Positions 1 through 7,426 of a stretch of DNA of 18,509 nucleotides are shown here, in pieces. Source of the stretch: Candidatus Gastranaerophilales bacterium (GTDB lineage: Bacteria > Cyanobacteriota > Vampirovibrionia > Gastranaerophilales > CAJFVJ01). The stretch lies in assembly GCA_028694275.1 (NCBI GenBank), contig JAQUTS010000017.1, positions 1 through 18,509 on the forward strand, written 5' to 3'. The notes beneath the pieces were generated by a model that was given only the letters and a program-made list of their open reading frames with translations, searched no databases and was not told where the DNA came from. The translations under genes and the position numbers were made by a program. Each line of letters starts with the position of its first letter. The stretch's first letter is position 1.

Positions 1-1
1 T

Positions 2-1297
2 ATTGCCAAAGGTACCGATCAAAAAATTGCCACCGACCTTTTTGACTCGATGGAAAAATTCGCCGCATATTGCTTTAACCGTGCTCACTCAGCCGCGTAT
101 GCTTTTGTTGCATATCAAACAGCCTACCTCAAAGCCCATTATCCCGTTGAATACCTATCCGCACTGTTATCAAGCGTGAGTGATAATCAAGACAAAATCC
201 AAGCCTACATTGCCGAAGGCCAAAAAATGGATATCAAAGTTTTGGCTCCTGATGTCAACAAATCATTTGCGGACTTTTTCCCTGATGAAAACAACATCAG
301 ATTTGGTCTGGCATCCATCAAAAACGTAGGGCTCAGCGTAATTGATGAAATTATCAAAGCAAGAGAAGAAAAACCTTTTGAAAACTTCTATGACTTTTGC
401 CTGAAAGTTGACCCAAAAGCCCTCAACAGAAGAACCCTTGAAAGCCTTATCAAAGCAGGAGCTTTTAGCGAAATCGAACCGAGCAGAAAAGCCCTTATTG
501 ATAATCTTGATGCGATAATTTCTGCCGCGCAAAAAGAACACGAAAGAAAAATTTCCGGCCAAATAGGACTTTTTGCACTTGATGATGTTTCTGCGCCCGT
601 GACTTTTTCAATCAATGCCAATGATGAATTCTCAGACGGCGAAATTCAGCATTTCGAGAAAGAACTTCTGGGCTTTTACATCACAAGCCACCCCCTTGAG
701 AGTATTCGAGACAAATTGCCGTTTTTGACCACACACAGAACAATTGATCTGCCCGAAATCAAAGACGGAACCTATGTAACTGTCTGCGGGCTAATTTCGC
801 AAGTAAAACTCATCAGTACCAAAAACAACAAGCTTCTCAAAGTCGGTGTGATAGAAGACTTACACGGAAATGTGGAATTTGTCGCATTCCAAGAGGCCCT
901 AAACAAATTTAACTCATTCATTGAGCCTGAACAAAAAGTGATTATATCAGGCAAAATCCAAATGAGGGGCGATGAAGAGAACGCTATGGTAAATCTTGTC
1001 GTAGACAATGTAAAACCTGTTGAAAATTGCAATTTGATTGATATTTTTGTCAAAAATAAATCTTCTTTTGAAGAACTTATGGCGATGAAAGATTACCTTG
1101 CCCAAAACAACGGCTCTGATCCTGTTATTTTTAACCTGATACAAGACGAAAAACCCATGAAAGTCCTTGTAAATTCGAAATTTTGGGTAAATACAACAAA
1201 TGATTTCCTTAATAATTTCAAAAAAATGTTTGAGACTTTTGACATCTCAATGCGATCTTTGGATGAAAAAGAAGAAAAAATAAAAACGCCCCTATAA
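2..1297 (+). CDS. dnaE: DNA polymerase III alpha subunit, C-terminal part (5' end outside window)
   Basis: This is the C-terminal 431 residues of the replicative DNA polymerase III catalytic subunit; the frame is open to the left edge, so the start and the polymerase active site lie outside the window. The late-fingers signature FNRAHSAAYAF, followed by YQTAYLKAHYP, is visible at window residues 25-48. A helix-hairpin-helix region with GLASIKNVG and LNRRTLESLIKAGAF runs over about residues 98-157. The conserved ELLGFYITSHPL segment is at about 220-231. An OB-fold (TYVTVCGLISQV onward) covers about 256-330, followed by a less conserved tail. This is the normal domain order for bacterial DnaE, which acts in chromosome replication at the clamp-loader/clamp complex. 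It ends in TAA just before a strong hairpin and faces the following minus-strand gene. Nothing suggests truncation other than the window edge. Confidence 0.96.
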   Translation: MAKGTDQKIATDLFDSMEKFAAYCFNRAHSAAYAFVAYQTAYLKAHYPVEYLSALLSSVSDNQDKIQAYIAEGQKMDIKVLAPDVNKSFADFFPDENNIRFGLASIKNVGLSVIDEIIKAREEKPFENFYDFCLKVDPKALNRRTLESLIKAGAFSEIEPSRKALIDNLDAIISAAQKEHERKISGQIGLFALDDVSAPVTFSINANDEFSDGEIQHFEKELLGFYITSHPLESIRDKLPFLTTHRTIDLPEIKDGTYVTVCGLISQVKLISTKNNKLLKVGVIEDLHGNVEFVAFQEALNKFNSFIEPEQKVIISGKIQMRGDEENAMVNLVVDNVKPVENCNLIDIFVKNKSSFEELMAMKDYLAQNNGSDPVIFNLIQDEKPMKVLVNSKFWVNTTNDFLNNFKKMFETFDISMRSLDEKEEKIKTPL

Positions 1298-1317
1298 AAA
1301 TAAGAGCGTTTTTATTT
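1278..1317. terminator. Bidirectional intrinsic terminator between dnaE and the winged-helix gene
   Basis: A perfect 12-bp inverted repeat (1278-1289 pairs with 1306-1317, sequence AAATAAAAACGC/GCGTTTTTATTT) with a 16-nt loop begins inside the last codons of dnaE. The 3' arm is T-rich in both readings, so the element can terminate dnaE rightward and the convergent gene ending at 1332 leftward. The GC content of the stem is low, so efficiency is uncertain. Confidence 0.75.
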
Positions 1318-1331
1318 GAAATATTTTTCGT

Positions 1332-1796
1332 TTATACATTCAGTATAAAGCCGCCTTCATCAGAATTGACCAATAAGTCTTCGGCCATTTTTTTGCGAAG
1401 GTTTCTGATGTACTTATAGATATAATCACGCGGAATATCCAAAACACATGCCAAATCTTGAGCTTTTACGGATTCTCCTTTTTTCTCAAGCAAATAGTCA
1501 AAAACTCTTTGTTCTCTTTCTGTCAATGCTTTTGAAAACACTATCGAAGAGACTGTTTTGACAGGAGCTTGTTGCGTTGCAACAGCTTTTGTTTGCGTTT
1601 GTTCTGCAGGTTCTTGAACTTTTATATCATCTGTTGTTGACACTGCCTCATTGTTCACAAGCATATCGACTATATCATGTGTTCGTTTATTTTCTTCAAT
1701 TTCTTTACCAAGTCTTCTTGCAAATTCTTCAAGCGTAATCTTTTCTAAAGAACTTCGCCATTGCTTGACTTCTTCTTTTGTAAGATACTGTACCAT
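1332..1796 (-). CDS. Winged-helix DNA-binding protein without receiver domain
   Basis: This 154-residue protein is probably a transcriptional regulator. Residues about 91-154 read as an OmpR/PhoB-type winged helix: LTEREQRVFDYLLEKKGES, then KAQDLACVLDIPRDYIYKYI, then RNLRKKM and a final GGFILNV wing. The N-terminal 52 residues are charged and helical, and residues about 54-88 form a T/Q/P/A-rich linker. No phospho-acceptor receiver domain is present, so the signal it answers is unknown. The ATG at 1796 is chosen because AGGAG lies 10 nt upstream; an extension to a TTG at 1832 has no comparable ribosome site. It is separated by about 240 nt from the next minus-strand gene and has a good promoter of its own, so it is probably transcribed alone. 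Confidence 0.8.
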   Translation of the reverse strand: MVQYLTKEEVKQWRSSLEKITLEEFARRLGKEIEENKRTHDIVDMLVNNEAVSTTDDIKVQEPAEQTQTKAVATQQAPVKTVSSIVFSKALTEREQRVFDYLLEKKGESVKAQDLACVLDIPRDYIYKYIRNLRKKMAEDLLVNSDEGGFILNV

Positions 1797-1920
1797 TTTC
1801 TTTGAACTCCTATAACCTTTTCTAACGAGCAATTATATCTCTATAAAACTTCTCAAAGGCAAAATTGCGCAACATAATATAAAAAGTTAACACTTTGTAA
1901 TACTAATCAAAAAGTCCTTA

Positions 1921-1950
1921 ATTATAAACTAATAGCACCATTTTTGTAAA
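1921..1950 (-). promoter_or_regulatory. Sigma70-type promoter for the winged-helix gene
   Basis: On the minus strand, TTTACA (1945-1950) is followed after 18 nt by a perfect TATAAT (1921-1926). This predicts a start of transcription near 1914 and a leader of about 118 nt. A second TATAAT at 1832-1837, without a clear -35, could give a shorter leader. Confidence 0.6.
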
Positions 1951-2038
1951 AAAACTGAAACAAAAAAACATCCTTTTGGGTATTTTTGAGGCTAATTTTC
2001 ATATCTGAATACAAATCTGATAAATTCAATATTTAAGA

Positions 2039-2545
2039 TTATTGATCAGAATCTTTGTGCTGATCAAGGAGTTTTTGAAAATCAGAAGGTTTAACATCTT
2101 TAATAAATTCTTTGAACTCTTCCGCTTCTTTTTCGTCTTTTTCTTTATCCGTTGAGATTGTGCCTTCTGCAATAACATTGGATGTTACATAAATCTCGGC
2201 ATTAGTCCTGATTGCAACGGCTATTGCATCTGATGGTCTTGCATCAATAATGATTTCATTATCCCCGTTAGACAAGAATATATTCGCAAAATAAGTTTCT
2301 TTTTCCACATCATGGATCTCGATTTTTTTGACTTCATAATCCATTTCTTTGATTATTGTACAAATCAAATCATGTGTCATAGGACGTGAAACGGGAATAT
2401 TTTCGATTCGTCTTATAATCGCGCTGGCCTCAGCCGAACCTATCCAAATCGGAAGTGCGCGCCTGTTATCTTCATCTTTTAAAACAACAATAGGCGAGCC
2501 TGTTCTTGTATCTATAGCTATTCCCATTACATTCATCTTAATCAT
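2039..2545 (-). CDS. Bifunctional nuclease domain (DUF151/BFN) protein
   Basis: This 168-residue protein belongs to the DUF151 / bifunctional nuclease family, whose members have been described as DNase/RNase proteins in plants and are common in bacteria. The family signatures are clear: LPIWIGSAEASAI at about residues 31-43 and IDARPSDAIAVAIRTNAEIYV at about 100-120. An acidic, lysine-rich C-terminal tail (about 130-168) is predicted to be helical, which is usual for bacterial members. The length is typical. ATG at 2545 is preceded by AAAGGA with an 8-nt spacer. The gene lies 90 nt downstream of the HNH-like gene on the same strand and has its own -10-like element, so it may be independent. 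The bacterial cellular role is poorly defined. Confidence 0.9.
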   Translation of the reverse strand: MIKMNVMGIAIDTRTGSPIVVLKDEDNRRALPIWIGSAEASAIIRRIENIPVSRPMTHDLICTIIKEMDYEVKKIEIHDVEKETYFANIFLSNGDNEIIIDARPSDAIAVAIRTNAEIYVTSNVIAEGTISTDKEKDEKEAEEFKEFIKDVKPSDFQKLLDQHKDSDQ

Positions 2546-2577
2546 AAAAAATTCCTTTTAGTCCTGTTTGTTCTTAT

Positions 2578-2583
2578 ATTATA
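2578..2583 (-). promoter_or_regulatory. Possible -10 element upstream of the DUF151 gene
   Basis: A perfect TATAAT in minus-strand sense lies 32 nt upstream of the ATG at 2545. No good -35 is visible at 16-18 nt, so this is a weak call based on the -10 alone in an AT-rich gap. Confidence 0.35.
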
Positions 2584-2635
2584 CGACTAAAATACATTTT
2601 ATAAATTGCCCCAAAATATTATTTTATACAAAAAA

Positions 2636-3673
2636 CTATTTACTGCCACCAAGATTAATATTCAAAACACCATGTGATTGTTTGTCTATACGGTTTATAA
2701 TATTGGGAATATAGTGAGTAAGTTGCTTATTCGGGTTTCGGGCGAGATGCCCTTGCACCGCAAAAAGATGATTGGTCATATGCGTTTCAAGGTTTGGTGT
2801 TTTCTCTGCAAAAACATCAAGTTCATCTGAGCTTCTTTTAGAGTTGCAATGACGATGGACGCAAAGAAGATTATCAAGATCTGTCCCGCCCCCGCTAACT
2901 CTTGTTTCAAGATGTTCTGCCGAGCTCCTATATGGAAATAAAAGTTCTTCCGCTGTCTCACGAGAAGATCGTTTGCTGTATTTCACAATAAAAGCATCTT
3001 TATCAAAATATGATGTAGGCAAAGTCAATAATGTCTCAATAGATGTGGCCAAAACATTTTTATTTGCGGGGTCTTTTTCTTTTCTGAACAAGTTCATAAA
3101 CCCTGATTGAAGAGTTTTATTTCTGAATCCGTTCTCATCCAAAGGACGCTCAATCAAAGAATGAACAACCTCAAAATCATGATCTGTTTTTGCCATCAAT
3201 TCAGGTGTCAATTGCTTGGTAATGTCTTGAGCCTTAAAGAGTATTCTTTTTTGCTTTTCCACAAGACGAATCTCAGCCTCCGGAGCCATCTCATGCAAAA
3301 TTTCTTTGATTGTAAGCTCAGGCTTTTCTTTTGAGTGCCTTATAATATCAAATGCTACAGATTTTTGATTGGTAAATACCTGAGGGCCAAGCTTTTGGAT
3401 TAAACCCATTTGAAGCTCTTTGCCCTTGGCAGAAGCCATTTGAAGACCAAATTTGGTTGCATCATTGACAGTAAACATCATCTCACCGCAATAAGGACAA
3501 GGAAGCCCCGACACCAAACGAAGCGGAAACTGAGCATCTGTAATTTTTTTGGAACCAAAGCTTACACTATCGGCCACCATGCCTGTGTCCATTTTAGGCA
3601 TAGAAACGGGTTTATTAGCTATATTATTGGACCTGGCAACAATCGGTCTGTTACCCAAAGAAATACTAAACAT
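2636..3673 (-). CDS. HNH-endonuclease-like protein with N-terminal SFG-type leader
   Basis: This 345-residue protein is of unknown role. Its C-terminal part carries an HNH-like signature: E253-H254, then GGGTDLDNLLCVHRHCNSKR at residues 261-280, which fits the family pattern (D/E)H...GG..D..NL..H..CN..(K/R). A CPYC zinc-knuckle-like pair is at C59/C62, unusually far (about 190 residues) from the EH motif; canonical HNH domains place these much closer. The insert (about 70-250) is helical and charged. The N-terminus is a low-complexity leader rich in N, S, P and K that ends in VSFGSK (37-42), the tag shared with other proteins here. There is no Sec signal or membrane helix. ATG at 3673 has GAGG just upstream. 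It follows sucD by 55 nt and may be read from the same transcript. It could be a nuclease or a degenerate zinc-binding relative. Confidence 0.7.
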   Translation of the reverse strand: MFSISLGNRPIVARSNNIANKPVSMPKMDTGMVADSVSFGSKKITDAQFPLRLVSGLPCPYCGEMMFTVNDATKFGLQMASAKGKELQMGLIQKLGPQVFTNQKSVAFDIIRHSKEKPELTIKEILHEMAPEAEIRLVEKQKRILFKAQDITKQLTPELMAKTDHDFEVVHSLIERPLDENGFRNKTLQSGFMNLFRKEKDPANKNVLATSIETLLTLPTSYFDKDAFIVKYSKRSSRETAEELLFPYRSSAEHLETRVSGGGTDLDNLLCVHRHCNSKRSSDELDVFAEKTPNLETHMTNHLFAVQGHLARNPNKQLTHYIPNIINRIDKQSHGVLNINLGGSK

Positions 3674-3728
3674 CTTACCTCTGCAAAAATCTCTTTGGAG
3701 GTCTAAAATTTGTAAAAAATGAAATTTG

Positions 3729-4610
3729 CTACTTGGAAGAAATAACTTTACTTATTGTAATGCCTATCTCAGATGGCGAGGTACAAACAGTTATTCCGAC
3801 ATCTTGCAGGGCTTTTATTTTGTCTTGTGCAGATCCTTTTTTGCCTGATATAATCGCCCCTGCATGCCCCATGCGCTTGCCTTTTGGGGCTGATACTCCT
3901 GCAATAAAGCTCACAACAGGCTTTGTAATATTATCCTTAATAAATTCAGCCGCTTGCTCTTCAGCATCACCGCCTATTTCACCGACAAGACAAATTACCT
4001 TTGTTTCAGGATCTTTTTCAAATTCTTTTAAACAATCTATAAAGTTTGTCCCGATAATAGGGTCCCCACCAATCCCAATACATGTAGATTGCCCGATACC
4101 CAACTGCGTCAACTGATACACGGCTTCATAAGTCAAAGTTCCGCTGCGAGAGATTATCCCGACAGGGCCTTTTTTGTGAATGTGAGCAGGCATAATGCCG
4201 ATTTTGCATTCTTCTGATGAAATAATCCCGGGACAATTAGGCCCGATAAGCCTTGTGCCTTTTTGAGCAAGATGTTTTTTGACTTCCATCATCTCTAAAA
4301 CAGGAATACCTTCTGTAATGCAGACAACAAGCCCGACGCCTGCATCCGCCGCTTCTATTATTGCGTTTTTGGCGAATTTTGGCGGTACAAAAATCATCGA
4401 AACATCGGGCACAACACCCAATTTGGTAACAAGATTGCCGACTGTATTAAAAACACGAAGTCCAAAAATCTCCTGCCCTTCTTTATTTGGGCTCGTTCCG
4501 CCGATTATTTGCGTTCCGTACTCAAGACATTTTTCCGTATGAAAAGCACCTTGAGAACCTGTAATTCCTTGCACGATAACTTTTGAGTTTTTATTTACAA
4601 ATATTGCCAT
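3729..4610 (-). CDS. sucD: Succinate-CoA ligase, alpha subunit
   Basis: This 293-residue subunit binds CoA and carries the phosphohistidine of succinyl-CoA synthetase, which interconverts succinyl-CoA and succinate with ATP or GTP formation. The N-terminal CoA-binding Rossmann part shows VIVQGITGSQGAFHT at residues 11-25 and GGTSPNK at 37-43. The ligase domain shows GPNCPGII (123-130), IGIGGDPIIGTNF (178-190) and the active-site loop MGHAGAIISG, with H249 as the expected phosphorylated histidine. Length is normal for SucD when the ATG at 4610 is used; a longer reading upstream only adds antisense-like residues overlapping sucC. GGGGGAG sits 7 nt upstream, inside the end of sucC, and the two genes are separated by one base, so translation is coupled. 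Confidence 0.97.
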   Translation of the reverse strand: MAIFVNKNSKVIVQGITGSQGAFHTEKCLEYGTQIIGGTSPNKEGQEIFGLRVFNTVGNLVTKLGVVPDVSMIFVPPKFAKNAIIEAADAGVGLVVCITEGIPVLEMMEVKKHLAQKGTRLIGPNCPGIISSEECKIGIMPAHIHKKGPVGIISRSGTLTYEAVYQLTQLGIGQSTCIGIGGDPIIGTNFIDCLKEFEKDPETKVICLVGEIGGDAEEQAAEFIKDNITKPVVSFIAGVSAPKGKRMGHAGAIISGKKGSAQDKIKALQDVGITVCTSPSEIGITISKVISSK

Positions 4611-4611
4611 T

Positions 4612-5745
4612 TTACAGCTCCCCCAGTGCTTTTGAAATTTCATCAAGATTGTGCGCCACAAAAAATTTGAGCCCTGAGTTGGATAAAATCTCAGCTCCTT
4701 TTTCTTTGTTTGTGCCCTCAAGCCTCACAATAATAGGAATTTTGATATCAAGAGCCTGCGCGGCATCTTTAACACCTTTTGCCAAAATATCACAGCGCAA
4801 AATCCCACCGAAAATATTTATCAAAATAGCCTCAACATTTTCATCTGAAAGAAGAATCCTGAAGGCATTTTCGATATTTTCTTTGCTCGCGCCGCCTCCG
4901 ACATCAAGAAAATTGGCAGGTGATTTGCCTGATAATTTAATCAAATCCATTGTAGCCATCGCAAGCCCTGCGCCATTCACCATACAGGCGATTGTTCCAT
5001 CAAGTTTGATATAATTAAGATTAAACTTTGAAGCCTCGACTTCAAGTGGGTTTTCTTCATCCAAATCACGCAATTCTAAAAGCTCAGAATGCTTGTACAA
5101 GGCGTTATCATCAAAATTGATTTTGCCGTCAATTGCAATAACCCCAGCTTCTTTTGTGATCACAAGCGGATTAATCTCAACCAAAGAGCAGTCTTTTTGT
5201 ACAAACAAATTATAAAGATTACAAACCGCAGCCGAAATATCAAACCCGACACAAGCGTTAATTTTAGCCAAACTATCTGCCGTTATGCCATCAATAATAT
5301 CAATATCTTCTTTGATAATCTTTTCAGGAGATTTTTCCGCGACTTCTTCAATATCCATACCACCTGAAGGAGACGCAATTATGACGATTTTTTCCGTGTT
5401 TCGATTGACTGTGATGGCAAGATAGAGCTCTTTATCTATATTTACGCCCTGTTCAACCCAAATTTTGCGGACAATTTTGGTTTCATCTCCCGTTTGAATA
5501 CTCTTAAGCTCCATACCGAGAATATTATTGAAATGCGTTTCAAATTCGCTAATATCACGTGCAAGCTTTATTCCGCCTGCTTTTCCCCTGGCTCCTGAAT
5601 GCACCTGCGCTTTTACAACACAAGGGAAGCCGATGTCTTTGATGTTTTTAAGAGCCTCATCATAACCATCCGCCAAAAATCCTTTCGGCACAGCGATATT
5701 GAACTCTTTAAACAATTGTTTTGCCTGATATTCGTGAATTTTCAT
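4612..5745 (-). CDS. sucC: Succinate-CoA ligase [ADP/GDP-forming], beta subunit
   Basis: This 377-residue subunit supplies the nucleotide-binding ATP-grasp fold and part of the succinate site; it pairs with SucD encoded immediately downstream. The start MKIHEYQAKQLFKEF matches the conserved family N-terminus, so ATG 5745 is chosen over an upstream TTG at 5778. Visible motifs include KAQVHSGARGKAGGIKLA (near residues 45-62), LVEINPLVIT in the metal/nucleotide region, and the C-terminal FLDVGGGASKENI and INIFGGILRCDILAKG segments. The ribosome site is weak (CGGA close to the ATG). No other TCA-cycle gene is in the window, so whether the complex runs in a cycle or in succinate/fermentative metabolism cannot be told. 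Confidence 0.97.
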   Translation of the reverse strand: MKIHEYQAKQLFKEFNIAVPKGFLADGYDEALKNIKDIGFPCVVKAQVHSGARGKAGGIKLARDISEFETHFNNILGMELKSIQTGDETKIVRKIWVEQGVNIDKELYLAITVNRNTEKIVIIASPSGGMDIEEVAEKSPEKIIKEDIDIIDGITADSLAKINACVGFDISAAVCNLYNLFVQKDCSLVEINPLVITKEAGVIAIDGKINFDDNALYKHSELLELRDLDEENPLEVEASKFNLNYIKLDGTIACMVNGAGLAMATMDLIKLSGKSPANFLDVGGGASKENIENAFRILLSDENVEAILINIFGGILRCDILAKGVKDAAQALDIKIPIIVRLEGTNKEKGAEILSNSGLKFFVAHNLDEISKALGEL

Positions 5746-5777
5746 ATTCCGTAAAACCCGTATTCTGTCTCGTAACA

Positions 5778-5808
5778 ATTATAAAACAACAAAAATACTT
5801 TGGGTCAA
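5778..5808 (-). promoter_or_regulatory. Probable promoter of sucCD
   Basis: In minus-strand sense TTGACC (5803-5808) precedes a perfect TATAAT (5778-5783) with a 19-nt spacer, slightly longer than ideal. It lies about 33 nt upstream of the sucC ATG. It occupies the same divergent gap as the pepA promoter. Confidence 0.5.
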
Positions 5809-5907
5809 AATATCATATTTTTGTAACCTTTGAATGGTTATGCCGTTATATTTTTTTGTAAAAAAGAAATTTTTTCTTAAGCCCGCGCGAAAAATCAAAA
5901 AAAGAGT

Positions 5908-5913
5908 TATAAT
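5908..5913 (+). promoter_or_regulatory. -10 element of the pepA operon
   Basis: A perfect TATAAT lies 34 nt upstream of the pepA ATG. No convincing -35 is seen at the usual distance (a GC-rich patch GCCCGCGCGA occupies it), so the promoter may need an activator or be weaker than the -10 suggests. Confidence 0.45.
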
Positions 5914-5947
5914 AATAAAAGTTTCTAGAATTTAGCGAGGTCAAAGG

Positions 5948-7426
5948 ATGGAATTATCAGTAAAAAATGCTTCTTTAGCAGATATTGAAACAGATGTAAT
6001 TATCGTAAACCTGTTCAAAGGCGTAAAAACACCCGCAGGAGCTACAGGAGCTGTTGACAGTGCTCTAGGCGGATTGATTACAGATTTTGTAATCAACAAA
6101 GACAAATTTGAGGGTGATTTTGGCCAGACGTATATTCTTCAAACTTATGGAAAAATTAAAGCCGCAAAAGTTTTGGTAGTAGGCCTTGGCGAGGCAAAAG
6201 ACTTTGATTTGACAAAGCTTCGTGAACTAAGCGCCAAAGTAATCAAAAAATGCGAAGCCACATTAAAACCCAAAAAAGTCAGCTCAATTTTGCACGGAGC
6301 AGGCATTGGCGGACTTGACCCAAAAGCTTGTGCCCAAGCGATAATAGAAGGAACACTTCTTGGGGCATACAAATATGAAAAATATAAAACCAAAAAAGCC
6401 CACTCTATCGACTCTTTTGAGATAGTTGAGCTTAACCAAGATATAATTGGCCAAGCCAAAGAAGGCATCAAACAAGGTGAACTCATCGCAAAAGCTACAA
6501 ACTTTGCAAGAGATCTTGTAAATGAACCTGCAATGACTCTTCACCCATCAGAATTGGCCGAAATCGCACTATCTTTCAAAGGAATCGACACAACAGTAAT
6601 TGACGGCAAAGATGCCCTGCAAATGGGGATGGGTGCCTTCTACGCAGTAGGTATGGGATCTGAGCATGACTCCAAATTCATCCACATGAAATACATACCA
6701 AAAAACCCTGCCAAAAAAATTGCCCTCATCGGAAAAGGTGTAACTTTTGACAGTGGCGGACTTGATATCAAACCTGCAAGTTCCATGCGCGAGATGAAAG
6801 GTGATATGTCAGGTGCAGCTTGTGTTCTTGGGATTATGAAATATGCAAAAGAACTCAATCTAAACATCGAAATCCACGGCATCATAGCAGCTGTTGAAAA
6901 CATGCCATCAGGCAAAGCTTATCACCCCGGGGATATCTTGACCGCCTTGAACGGCAAAACCATCGAAGTCGACAACACCGATGCAGAAGGACGTTTGACA
7001 CTTGCAGATGCACTATGCTATGCATCTGATTTAAAAGTTGATGAAATAATTGATATCGCAACACTTACAGGCGCATGTTGTGTGGCCTTAGGCCAAGAAG
7101 CAGCGGGTATTTTGGGTGATCAAAACCTCGTTGACAAACTCAAAAACTCTGCTGACTCAGCAGGCGAACGCTTCTGGCAAATGCCTTTGTACAAAGAACA
7201 TCTTGAAGCCCTAAAAAGTGATGTTGCCGATCTTAAAAACACAGGGGGAAGACTCGCAGGAACAATGACAGCGGGTGCCTTCTTGAAAGAATTTGTTACT
7301 TGCCCTAAATGGGCGCACATTGACATTGCAGGATGTGCTATAACTGATAAAGAAATCAGAGGAATATCAAAAGGCCCTCAAGGCTCAGGTGTTCGTGCAT
7401 TGATATATTACTTTGGAGAAAAATGA
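5948..7426 (+). CDS. pepA: Leucyl aminopeptidase (M17 family)
   Basis: This 492-residue cytosolic metallo-aminopeptidase removes N-terminal residues, preferring leucine, from peptides in protein turnover. The M17 catalytic signatures are intact: GKGVTFDSGGLDIKP at 262-276 (metal ligands K263 and D268, catalytic K275), the metal ligand D286 in KGDMSGA, and NTDAEGRLTLADAL at 343-356 (ligands D345 and E347, catalytic R349). The N-terminal macro-like domain (about 1-165) and the catalytic domain (about 180-492) have normal lengths. GAGG lies 7 nt before the ATG. The stop codon overlaps the next start as ATGA, so it is the first gene of a coupled three-gene operon. It has no N-terminal SFG-type leader, unlike several neighbours. 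Confidence 0.97.
   Translation: MELSVKNASLADIETDVIIVNLFKGVKTPAGATGAVDSALGGLITDFVINKDKFEGDFGQTYILQTYGKIKAAKVLVVGLGEAKDFDLTKLRELSAKVIKKCEATLKPKKVSSILHGAGIGGLDPKACAQAIIEGTLLGAYKYEKYKTKKAHSIDSFEIVELNQDIIGQAKEGIKQGELIAKATNFARDLVNEPAMTLHPSELAEIALSFKGIDTTVIDGKDALQMGMGAFYAVGMGSEHDSKFIHMKYIPKNPAKKIALIGKGVTFDSGGLDIKPASSMREMKGDMSGAACVLGIMKYAKELNLNIEIHGIIAAVENMPSGKAYHPGDILTALNGKTIEVDNTDAEGRLTLADALCYASDLKVDEIIDIATLTGACCVALGQEAAGILGDQNLVDKLKNSADSAGERFWQMPLYKEHLEALKSDVADLKNTGGRLAGTMTAGAFLKEFVTCPKWAHIDIAGCAITDKEIRGISKGPQGSGVRALIYYFGEK

Noticed and set aside
1962..1987. Possible terminator of the DUF151 gene on the minus strand (hairpin followed by a T run)
   Set aside because: The stem has bulges and mismatches and only two or three GC pairs, so it does not meet a reasonable standard for a terminator.
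4611..4721. Longer SucD reading with 37 extra N-terminal residues
   Set aside because: The extension overlaps sucC coding sequence, has no family similarity, and the coupled ATG at 4610 gives the normal SucD start and length.
4583..5014. Open frame of about 140 codons on the plus strand inside sucC
   Set aside because: It is antisense to a clearly conserved gene and shows no recognisable domain or ribosome site.
5746..5778. Upstream TTG start for SucC
   Set aside because: The residues MKIHEYQAKQLF at the ATG 5745 are the conserved family N-terminus; the extension is not.
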